From: Hybos culiciformis
Taxonomy: Eukaryota > Arthropoda > Insecta > Diptera > Hybotidae
Direction of reading: 5' to 3'
DNA length: 64,000 nucleotides
NCBI GenBank assembly: GCA_964007475.1
Contig: OZ023273.1
Coordinates: forward strand, 55,819,834 to 55,883,833
Of this stretch, positions 38,191 through 50,100 are shown in pieces. The notes under the pieces are model-generated. The model worked only from the letters and a program-made list of their open reading frames with translations. It ran no database searches and was not told the origin of the DNA. How positions within the stretch are numbered: position 1 is the first letter of the stretch; each line of letters begins with the position of its first letter. Position numbers and translations under genes: made by a program.

Positions 38191-41100
38191 GTGAGTGAGT
38201 CGTCAAATTAGTTCAGAAAGCAGTTGTATCTTGATCAAGCAATGAAAATTTTAAGAAAAAAAATTTTATTTTATTATTTATTTATTATTATAATTTTTTT
38301 TTATTAAAAAAATAAAATTGTGGGTGGATTTGGATAGATTTTTCCATAAATAAAAACAAAAAAATGTTGAAAAAGTAATAAATATTTTAAATTTATTTAT
38401 TTTTTTTAACTGTAAATTTTATTTATTTTTATTTTTAATTTTCTGCTGTGTTGAATGAAAATAAAAATTACAAATTTACAACAATCGAATATAAAAGCTT
38501 ACCTACTTACCTATCTACCTACTTATTAAAATATAAGTAATTAAATATTCAAAAGACATAAATTTTTTTCTTCTTTTTTTTTTACACTTATAAAGTACCT
38601 ACTTATTCAACAAAAGTGTTAAAAATGATTTTGCACCTACTTAGTTTGTTTTTCTAACCTTTACTTTAATTTAGTTTTGCCTATTTTTTTTATGGCATAA
38701 GCCAATTAAAATTAATTTTATTTTAATATGGATTTAAAGTTAGGTAGTTACCCACCTATCACCACGAGCCTTGATTGGGTTAATAATATGGAGAGTGGGT
38801 ATATCAAACCGATGATATCTACCTTCCTATATTGACTGCAGTAAGGCATTTGATACCTACTCTCTCTGATAATCTTTAATCGTGGGATGTTGGGTTTTCC
38901 TCTGAATTCATACGTTGGATATCTTTATATCTGAATGAAAGAAAGTATTATGTGCAGTTTAGCTCAGTCATCTCTAATACATAATTTCATTGCATTCTTT
39001 ATTGTCCCGCAGCTCAGCCATCCCACTGAAAGTGTAATAGGTAGTAGTTTGCTTTACAAGTAGAATATTTTAGAAATAATTATGGTGCAAACAGTCTGTG
39101 AACACAGTGGTATCATTCGCTTAATATCTAAAAGGAGTAGGACTTAAAAGACTTATACTTCTAGTTATTTATTTATAAGTAGGTACATACTTATAATTGA
39201 GTAACATATTTATTTCCGTGTTACATATTTATGAAATTATATTTATTAATAAAAATGAATTATAAAAACCGAATAATAAAGGCGAGATAAAGTCCCTGAT
39301 CTAACCTTATTACCGAAAGCAATGAAAATAGTAAAAAAATTTTGGTTTTTTTAGTGATTCAAATTTAAATGGTTTTTCTTAAGTATATACATATTATAAT
39401 TTTTTTCATCTACAGTTGCGAAATATTTATACAGGGAGTGTGAACCCATAACATAAGTTATTAAAAATCAGGCTAAACACTAAATACTTACGTTTTGCAA
39501 ATTTTTTTTATTATACTTTTTACATTAAGAAATTAAGTACATACTTACATTTAAAAATTATTATTCGGAATTTTTAATTATTTCCGATTAAAATTTACAT
39601 TGTTGAAATTTAATAGTAAGTTATCAATCACAATTCTTAGCTGGATAATAAGTTTTTATGTTAGCTTACTAAAAATTTCCATACTTATCTCTTTAAAAAA
39701 TTCTACTTTTATATCGTATTTTATAGAAAGTGTGAATACATTTTTAATAAAAACACCTAATAGTACTTAGGTACTAAATATCGAGCTTTATAAATATTCC
39801 CTTTAAATGAAATATTAACTATAGTTTCTTTGTTGATCTTTAAAGACAATGGGTTAGTTAAATGCAAAACGAACGAAAAGCTAGCTTGTACTCCAACAGT
39901 CAGAAGTTAGAAAAATTATATGAACGCGAGCATTCTAAAAGAATAATATATAGAAAGTCTGTAACATCAGAAACGATTAATTTATTAATTTATTTACTTA
40001 GTTCAAATAATATTTACAATTAACAATTCAATAAAATAATAATTAGAAGTACTTAAGACAATTTTCCTAAATACAGTATATAAGTACTTAAAATGATTTA
40101 CCTCACTTACTTATCACACTACTTAAATATATTTTAATTCTGAAAACTGACGTGTTACCAAATTAAATAGTTTTAAATTGCACAATTTAAGAGACCACCT
40201 GATATCACCATTAAAATTCTTAATAATATAACATTAATTATATATGATACATAATACAGTTATTCACAAATATACCTATGAGTGAGATTTGTTTATGTTT
40301 TTTGTCATGAACGAACAGATAGTTAGTTAATTTTTTTCATTCATTCATCTTCTTTTGTGATATTTTTATTTAACAATTTTATTTCTCATAATAAAATCCA
40401 ATTTGTTCTCAATTTTTATTATAAAAAATTTTTTTTTTTGAATTGTTCATAAATAATTTTAAATTTTATTTGAAAAAAAAATGTATATAATTATATACTG
40501 TTTTCTTAAAATAAAAAGTGTAGAGTTATTCTTTTGACCTTCTGCAGAGTAAATTTTATTTTCTCAAACCGTTGACTTGTTATATTTTGTCTCTAAATCT
40601 GTTTGTTTTTATTTCGCGGAAAGGGTATTGGCCTTAATAACAATCAAAATTTTTAAATAATACATTTATTTTACATAATATATAAATTTATTTTTATTTT
40701 CTTTTTGGTTAAAGAGAGCATTTAAGTAAGTAACAATTTATTGCAGTAAAGATAAAAATCTATGAATTACATAATTTAAATAGTTACTTAGGTATATTAC
40801 ATTTTGTGGCAATGTTAAATTTCTTCTTATTAGAAAAACATAACATAACAAACATATTTTCGTTTTGTTGCTCTCTTGATTCTTATTGGGTTGTAGGTCG
40901 CAAATTATATCCACTGCATTTTTTGCTTTAGGAAGTACTAATGTTAAGAATGATTAATTTAATTTCAATATGTATGTTACGAGGTATGTTATTTTAAATA
41001 AAAACTCAATCAACATCCAAATTTTCACAATTTAAAATTCTCGATTGTTGGTAAACAAATTTGATATCAATTTAAAATGAATCTGAATTAAGTTCATAGA

Positions 41101-44100
41101 AAAGTTTTTAAGTTTGAAATACTGAAAAAAAAAAATTGTAAAATTTTTAAAAAATAAAAACAAAACTAGTTTAATAAACCCAATATGGGATAAAAAAAAA
41201 ATTTTAATAGTTTAGTTATTATACCTATATTTAAGGTTTCCATTAATTTTTAAAAAAGAAACATAATAAAGCGATCATCAAAAATTAAAACAATGAAACG
41301 AAATGAAAAACAAAAAAAAACATTTAACTTTAATTCTTTTCATTAAAAAGTAACGAATGTAATTTACTGATTTGAAACATGATTACAATTATTTGTTTTT
41401 ATTCAACACGCAATATATTTATCTTTTTATTTACGTTTTTAAAGATATAGTTTATTTTCACCTAGATTTTTACACCTCCATTTACAGATTAAAGTGAATT
41501 ATATTTAAGTATTAGAGTTTTGTAGGTACTATGCCTTGTATTATGCATAAGTTATTTTATACTCGATTTTACAACAAGAACTTAAAACTTGTATAATTGC
41601 TTAAGTTAAGAACAAAAGTTTTGATTGGATTAGTTAAGATGAAATGGAATAAAAATTATTGGTTAAAGAAATATATTAAAATATAAAACATAAGGCCATA
41701 TTTTAATTAATAAAATTTACTTATTTCTGAAATTTTTATTAAAAATTTCAAAAAAATAATCTTTTTATAGTGTATCATAAGGGGGTTGGACATTTGTCCG
41801 CGGGACATTTGTCCGCGATTTGTTTTTGTATCGCGGACATAAAAATGACATTTGTCCGCGATTCAAAATGTCTTTTGTCCGCCGCGGACAAATGACATTT
41901 TGCAAAATGACATTTGTCCGCTAAAAATCTGAAAAATCAATCGTGGACAAATGACATTTTGCAAAATGACATTTGTCCGCTAAAAAGTTAAAAAATCAAT
42001 CGCGGACAAATGACATTTTGCAAAATGACATTTGTCCGCTAAAAATTAAAAAAAGCAATCGCGGACAAATGACATTTTGGAAAATGACATATGTCCGCTA
42101 AAAATTTGAGGCTAAAGTGCAGATGACGTGAACCAATCAGAATCGGCACAACAAGAGAGGGGGGTGGGGGGCGGCGGGCGGGCGGGTGGACTGGTGGTTG
42201 GTCAGTGGGATTTGCGGCGTCAGCCGCAAATCCCACTGACCAACCACCAGTCCACCCGCCCGCCCGCCGCCCCCCACCCCCTCTCTTTAAGGGGCAAATC
42301 GGGCAAAAAAAAAAAAATTGCATATACAAAATGTATGAACAATTTGGGGGGACTCTACCCCTCTTCCCTTTTCCAAGCTTCAGACGATTCTGAGTGGTTC
42401 ACGTAATCTGCAGTATCTCCAAAATTGAAAAATTAATCGCGGACAAATGACATTTTGCAAAATGACATTTGTACGCTAAAAAAACTGAAAAATCAATCGC
42501 GGACAAATGACATTTTGAAAATGACATTTGTCCGCTAAAAATTAAAAATTTCAATCACGGACAAATGACATTTTGCAAAATGACATTTGTCCGCTAAAAA
42601 TTCGAAAAATCAATCGCGGACAAATGACATTTTGCAAAATGACATTTGTCCGCTAAAGTTAGAAAATTCAATCGCGGACAAATGTCATTTTGCAAAATGT
42701 CATTTGTCCGCTAATTTTGGGACATTTTTCCGCGGCGGACAAATGTCATTTTACAATCGCGGACAAATGACATTTTGCAAAATGACATTTGTCCGCGAAG
42801 TTTTCCATACAAATTTCATCGCGGACAAATGTCCCGCGGACAAATGTCACGGCGCCTATCATAACTTGTTAGGTATTTCCGAGGGTGTTTCTTTGTTGAC
42901 TTCTTTATGATTTATACACTAGGATAAATATTTGTGATTATTTTGTTAACTTGATTGTTCACAAGTATAGTATAGCTGAAATCTTTCATATCGCACTTAA
43001 TTAGTTTTTCAATGAAAAAGGGAGTTAATTACAAATTCACTGCAAGATATTGTAAGTAAGAGTGCAGTGGGTTGGATTCAGATCATGATTTTAATTTTTT
43101 AATGATTTTTTAATGATGCTAAAATTTATGAATTATATTAGCAACTTGACAAAAACGCGTTTTTTGCAAAAATTGGATTTTTATTCTTGAAAGTGGTAGA
43201 AAGTGGTATTAGAAGTTATGTTTGTTCAACAAGTTTGCCGCCATTTTGTTTTTTTTAGGTTTTGCCGTTACTTTTTGGTTACTTTGAAATTAAGCATTTT
43301 TGAGTATGAAAACTTCGAAATAGCCTTGCATGATGTTCTAGACTTTGATTCAGGAGGAGTTTACTTTCATTTTTTTAGAAAGTTTTAGTTCCTGAAAATA
43401 TTGTATAGATGGCGTTTTAACCAATTTTGTGTATTAAACTAAAATTACTCCACCTTTTGGGCAACATTTGTACTACAGAAAAGAAACCAAAAAAAGGTCG
43501 TTTCAAGACCTTTCCAACAAAAAAAAAAATTTTAAGAATCGAATAATAAATAAAAGAGGTACCTATGCCAAATTAAAAAAATTACGAAAAAAAAAATTTC
43601 CGTCATTATTCAAAAACTCAATTTTAAAGAACGAATCCATAACAAAAATTACTGAAAAACCAAAAATTTATGTTTTGTTTTTAGGAAATGCATGTTGGAA
43701 CGTGAATGAACGGATAAAACGTTCGAATAATTTAAAACAATTAAGTATGTACTACTAAAAAACGTAAAAGCGACTCAAAACAACTCGTGAGTGAGCTTTT
43801 GAATGATTCGGAGACAGAGCTGGACTGGCCTAACAAGCTAGAAGGAGTTTCCTGGAGGGCGGTACTAAAATCTGTTGTCTAAAATTATAATGTTTTCTTT
43901 TAATTTTTTTTTAAGCGTGAGAAAATTTTTTTACAAAGAAAATTTGAATTTCCCGGTCCTAAATTCATTCCCAGTCCAGCCCTGTTCGGAGATACTCGAT
44001 TTTATAGAACTTGCTGTATGCCTTTCAGAAATTATTGTAAAATCATATAGGATTAAATACTGAAAAAACAAATTACAATAGCAAAAAGTTTAGGTTATAA

Positions 44101-47100
44101 GTTTGGAAAAGAAAATTGGAAAGAAAATGAAATTGATGTGGAAGAAACATTAAAAAAAAGAATTTCAAAGCTTATATGACAATGTCTATGAAAGTTAAAT
44201 GGAAGGGGAGTCTGTTTAAAACAGTTCTCGAAAATATATACAGTAAAAACAACACTAAAACTGAGCAAAACTCGAACCAAAAAACTTCAAAACTGGTTTT
44301 ATATAAAATGCCGCCAATCCGAAAGTACTGGACCGATTTCACCTGCGAAAGCGGCTTTGGAAAGGTATAAATATGTACTTTTTGACTGCGAAGTTTGAAA
44401 AATATCGTACGTAAAGATCATACATCGCAATCCTCACTCATTTCTTTTGAGTGAGGAATGAGGAGCCAAATGAAATGAGTGAGGAAATGAGGCAGTCCTC
44501 AAAAGTTTATTTTGTTTATGTTTTGTAATAAAATGAAAAGAATAAAATAAAAAGAAAACAAGAAAAAAAATACTGGGTTTGATTATAAAAATGAAGCGAG
44601 TCGATGATCCGGCTGGCTGATTGATTTACATGTTTCAATCCATAATACATAAGCGATAGCGCCGACAAAAAAAAATCTTGTAATGCAAGCTAACTTTTAT
44701 CAACATAACTCAGAATATTAATACACCTAATTAGTCCTCATTTCTTACTCACTCACTCACAACCATTTGAGGAAATAAGGCAAAAATGAGGTATAAATGA
44801 TTACCTCAATTGAAGCAAAAAAGTGAGTAACAAATGAGAAATTGCGATGTATGGTAAAGATGATGGAGTACAACTTTTTTGAAAATGGCTAAAAATGGTC
44901 ATTTTTTTTGCATGGGGAAATTCTAAGAAGTGAATTATCTTCTAAAACATTAAAAAATTTCAACCTGCGAAAGCGGCTTTTTAAAGTGGTCTGGAAGACC
45001 TTTCCAAAATGGTATAGAGTGACCAAATCGGTTGAAAATTGAGGGAGTACATTCAAATGAAAAAACCCATTTTTTGTTTTTTCAGTGTTTTTAGGGTTTC
45101 TCTATGGGTTAAACTGGCAACACCGAGTTGCCAGCACCTGCAAAGAAAGCCCGCACGAATACCTACTTAAAATGATATATGAAAATATTCTTGTAAATTT
45201 AACCACAGAGAGATGATAGTTTGAAATTTCAAAATTTTCCAAGCCTTCTGCCACAAGAATCGTCATATCTCCCAAAAAATTTATTTTTTTTTTAATCTGA
45301 AATGCAAAAACTTAGGTCAAATATCAGCCTATAAAATAAATGTAAAATGAAAGTCTAACGAATAACTTGAAAAAATGAAAAAAATGTCAGGTTGCTAATT
45401 ATAATCAAGAATATTTTATAAATAATAAAAAATATTGTTTTAAAAATTCCTTCGAGAATTTCTAATGGGAATTTTTGAATTTTACGTCTGTGAGCATTAA
45501 AATTTTATTTAAGTTGTAAGCTGGGTATTTTTAATTATTTTATTTCTAACTAAAGTAAGGATCTTTCGTGGCATCAATAAAGATATTCCGAGAGATATTC
45601 CTTTGAAACCTTAGAAATTTAAAATTATTAATTATTTGATTTTTATTATATGAACATTATGTACGTACGTGTAATATGTGTATCTACGGTGAAATTGTAA
45701 ATTTTAACACTTTACCCTTAGTTAATTTTTATCGAATTTTTATTTTTTACAGATGTTATCAGTTATTTCATTTCTATTGTATTTTTGATTTTCAATTTGC
45801 ATACTTAACCATAATAAATTTCATTTCATTTTAACTTTGATAAAATAGCTATTGTAGGTACGTATTGTAGTAGTATTGTACGTACATATTTTTGTAGTTC
45901 TATTTTTAATTAAAAATGATTTTAACACAAAATTTAATCAAATCGTAAATTGAATTTCCACACATTTTTTATTATTTAAATAATTAAAAATTCTACTATG
46001 ATAAAAGCTAAAAATATAAAGTAAATTTTAGTTTTTTTTTACTTAACTACTTAATTTTCGCTTGTTACAACAATTATGTATTTTACTTACTTAGGGTATG
46101 ATAGAATTAAATTTTGAACACTGATCTCGTGTTAACAACATCGTTTAATAAATTATATTCAATGACATTTAAGCTTAACAAAGATATAAAATAATTAAAT
46201 CCTTTATATTAACTTCATTTCGTTTCCACAAACTTAGAAAGTCAAAATTGACCCACTTCCCGGTATCCAATCGAGCTGAAATTTTGTACATCGCTTTGTA
46301 GTCGATGACAATGGACTTTGGCATCGATACAAAGAAAACAAAATTTAAATAAATATCAATTGCCTAGCATATAAAGTATTTATATCAAAAACTTGTTTTT
46401 ATGGGTTGTGTTTTTTTTTGAGTTTACTTACAATAAAAAATCAAATGTATCTTTAAAATTATTTCTTTGACATTTATTTACAATTTACAGCTACAATTCG
46501 TTCAAGTTTATCATTGTTTTTTATCCTTATTCTAAAACAAAATTGCTTCAGGTATTTGTGAGTATAGTGATAAGTAGTAATTTTAATAGAGAGATAGAGG
46601 AGATCCGTAATTAATAGTTATCGAACATGCTGGCTGATGTTTTTTTTTTTCGATATTCAATGAACAAAATCATAATGTTAATTAATAATAATTAATGTGA
46701 TGATAAAATTTAACTAATAATGATAAACAGTATGAAACTAAAGTAATATCATAATTAAAATAAAGAGTTTGAAGTTTAATGTTTCTGTTTGTTTGAAATT
46801 TTTAACACATTGCATTCATTATAACTTACAAGATTTATGTTCGAAATTTATGTATTTAGAAAAAGAAAGGAATAGCGCTAAAAAATTCTTTTAAGAATTC
46901 TTAAATCTTACATTAATAATATTTTTATTTTATTTTAGAAGTGGTTGATATTGAAGAAGCGAAATCACTGTTTGAAACAAATTACAGCCATGTTTACTAT
47001 ATATTGTATGACACATTTGTGCAAGCCGAAGGAAATTTAAAGCAACGTGGTAAATATTTGATAACATTTTATTTTATATGTAACAATTTTTTTTTTTACA

Positions 47101-50100
47101 TTTTATATACAATTATATTTTCTACCAAATTCTATTAAATTGATGTAGTTGTTCTGATTTTGGATTGGTTTTCAATTTGTTTAAACTTGTACTTGAATTA
47201 ATATAAAAAATACTTAAATGGCTACGGTTTTTGGGATTAAAATAAAACAAATTTATTTTCGAATGATAATAATAAAATTGTATAAAAGTTTCTAACAGTT
47301 TCTAATCTTTTATTAATTTATTTAAATCTTAATAAATGTTTGAAAACTGATATCATGTTGGGCAAAAATTAAGTAATATTAGTAAATTAATATATATTTA
47401 GTACTAGTCGAAATACCCGGCTTCGCACGGTAATCCCGAACTTATATTAATATCAAAACACTTTAATCCAGATTTTATGCACTAAAAAAAAAAAAATCAA
47501 AATTTGTTAAATAGCCACTTGCCCGGTGCCTTAACACATCCAGTCTTCTAAATAGTCGATTCCGGTCCAACGCTATAATATTTTGTCGGAATATACCTAA
47601 ATTGCAAAACCGGCTTCTTAGGTAGCCCCCCGCCGGGGTCTCGGATGAAATTTTCTAGTACCCTATAACCATCTCGGATCCCAATGATACTTAAGTTCAA
47701 AATTTCAGCCAAATCGGTCGAGCGGTTTAGGCGTGATTGAGGACAGAGAAACAGAGAAACAGAGATTTTTCATTTTTATTTATTAGATTAGATAAAGAAA
47801 TAAAAATGTCTTTCGTTTTTAGTTGCGCTTAGTTTTGAAATTTTTATAATTAAATTCAAATACATATTTTGCAAAGAGCCGCAATTGAAGAACCTGAGAC
47901 GTCGTCGTATTTACATAATACACGAATGATAAAATTTTTATCGAATTCGTCAAAATTATCTTAAGCGCTATCTTCGAACTTTGTCATAGATGGATTTTGG
48001 AATCGAAAACTTTGATTAGGTAATTGACTGTCTTATTGTCTAAATTTGTGTTGATATATTGTGATAGGAGTCGATAAACTATACAACTTAAAAACCTGCT
48101 CCATTTTCTACAAAACTTCTTGATAGAAGAAGTTCTTAAGGCGGTATTATTCAAAGCTGCATTGTTTGTTCGGGGGAATTTTAAATCAAGGACTCTCTAC
48201 AAACATTCTTTTATTTTATTTTTCAAGTTTAATATAAAATAAATAATAATGCATCAACATTTAATTAAAATTTATAATTATTTTATATATTTTTTTTCTT
48301 TGTTTTAAAAGAACTTCCATTTCATATTGGTAAGTTGGTTTCACATTTTTGGAAAATAGAAAACTTTTGCATGTTAAAAAATTTTTATTTAAAAAATTAA
48401 TTTATTTCGCTGCTACTTTTATTAACAAAATCATAAATTTTTAAAATTCTTCTTATTTAGTTTTGAGAATGCTAACAATAATAAAAATCCTAATAAAAGT
48501 TTCTTGATCGTTTAATTATTAAGATAGATGCATCTAGATGATAAATTGTTTGACCAGAAAAAAAAAACAATACTTATGTCCTACTAGTAAATACTGAAAA
48601 AAAAGGTTTTATAACAATTGAATGATTTAATTTTTTATCAGTATATAAATGTTTAATATGATTAGTTCTGTAATTTGTTGAATAGTAACTTTACACTTAT
48701 TTTGTCGAAGAATTTTAAGAATTAAATATTATACATACTTATCATTATTTAATTTTAAAGAATAATCTATGCATTACTTTAATTGCGATTAAGATTTATT
48801 TGAGTTATTGTTTATAATTATTTTTTTTGCTTGAATAAATAAGATTTTAAATTGATCTGGTTATGTTACTGTCAATTATTACTTATAAGTTCATAATGAT
48901 GATCATAATTTAGTTTCTATGTATTTAAATAAAGAATTCCATGGCGACACAATTAGAAATCAGAGTGGAATGTAAAGATTGTGGACAAGATTTTATAATA
49001 TGGGATTTTTGATAGGTTATAGTGGCGGCCCATCGGCCTCACATAGACCCATAGGGTACATAGTGGTACCACCGACAAAAATCCTCCCCGAATGTAACTT
49101 GTTATTATTATATTTAACTTGTTATTTATATAAATTCAAGCAAATAAGATTCTTATAAGACGGACAATGTGAGAACTTCAACGCGCCCACTCCGGTTAAG
49201 ATCTTAGCTTATTCGTATTCTTCGTTACATACACTTTATATACTTTCGGGCGTTTAAAAATCATATCTACTTAATAATATTTGAAATACAAGAATCCATA
49301 TTTATGTAAATTTGAATTCTTCAAAATATATTTTATAAAATATAAATAGTCGTCGTCGTTATGGAGTGAGTAAGTAATTCTTCGCTCCACTTAGTATTTA
49401 ATATTAAAGAAAAAGCTGATTTCTTAATTTTTTTTATGCGTCAGTGCAAAAACACATTCTTTCTAATTAATAAGATATGTAAGTAGTTTTTTTTTTTTTT
49501 ATTAAAAATTGCACGTTTTTTGGTTTTATCTTACATATTTTGTGCACATAGAATATAGATGCATTTAGTAAAAAAAAATTCACGCATGACTATACAAATC
49601 TTAAAAAATATTTTTTTAAAGTAGTTTATTTAAATATTATCAATTTTTTATAGTTCATAAAGCACATCGGGAGGAGTTAGATGGAACGTTATGGCTATTG
49701 GAGAAAACGTTATGTTTATTGCCAGAATTATTAGCTCGAAGATGGCAATGTCATTCTTTGAGTCGAATAATGGGAAAATTATTACATCCTGGGAATTCGG
49801 CAAAATTGAGAAAAGAAGGTGTAAGGTAAGTAAATGTTTTCTTTGTAAAATTAATTGCAAGACAAATATTTTCGTAAGAAAACCATAAAACCGTATAAAT
49901 TTTTTTTTTGTTATTAGGTATTTCTTGTTATGGTATCAACTTCTTGGAGAAAATGCGCCAAACTATGTACACCAAATGTTCAACGAATTAGTTCCAGGCT
50001 TAATAATTCCTCAAAAAGGTTATATTGGGCCATCTGAAGTCGAATTTAATGCTCAAGATTTTCAAAATCATCCAAATATGAAAGTCGGTGATCTAGGTGG

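Larger units (their letters stand above)
41781..42856. mobile_element. 1,076-bp foldback-type DNA transposon with palindrome array, 8-bp TSD
   Basis: Flanked by perfect 8-bp duplications TATCATAA (41773-41780 and 42857-42864). The ends share GACATTTGTCCGCGGGACAT then TTGTCCGCGAT in inverted orientation, with an outer imperfect GGGGGTTG / GGCGCCGT. Inside are about ten copies of a 38-bp near-palindrome (GCGGACAAATGACATTTTGC then AAAATGACATTTGTCCGC), spaced about 59 bp apart by CTAAAAATTNNAAAAATCAA-type spacers. The array is interrupted by a GC-rich hairpin (42154-42287) and its flanking inverted repeat. No protein is encoded, so it is non-autonomous. An 8-bp duplication fits hAT, P or Merlin; the termini do not settle it. 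Confidence 0.9.
38191..46938 (+). other. 8.7 kb first intron of RALGAPA, dense in mobile elements
   Basis: Donor GTGAGTGAG, acceptor TATTTTAG. Contains a LINE reverse-transcriptase remnant (about 38800-38962), the 41781-42856 foldback-type element, hAT-like MITEs at 43815-43984 and 44419-44853, and old ORF debris at 43468-44370. About 39000-41780 and 45200-46938 are AT-rich without structure I can support. Confidence 0.8.
47050..49653 (+). other. RALGAPA intron 2 region, split by a predicted microexon
   Basis: Holds the retroelement copy at 47402-47796 and the 18-nt microexon at 48312-48329. A GC-richer patch at about 48940-49215 (GTGGCGGCCCATCGGCCTCA, CAACGCGCCCACTCC) looks like an unclassified old insertion. 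The remainder is AT-rich, with no other exon recognised. Confidence 0.55.

Noticed and set aside
42039..42406. Glycine/proline/arginine-rich ORFs on both strands
   Set aside because: Produced by the GC-rich hairpin and palindromic repeats; no start context, domain or conservation.
41781..42856. CRISPR-like array of regularly spaced repeats
   Set aside because: Eukaryotic intron. The spacers are themselves near-identical and the array lies inside a transposon with a target duplication.
42587..42910. 107-codon ORF with repeated KCHFAKCHLSA
   Set aside because: Translation of the 59-bp tandem units, not a protein gene.
47402..47796. tRNA-derived SINE head
   Set aside because: I could not find A and B box promoters or a cloverleaf, so only a general retroelement label is given.
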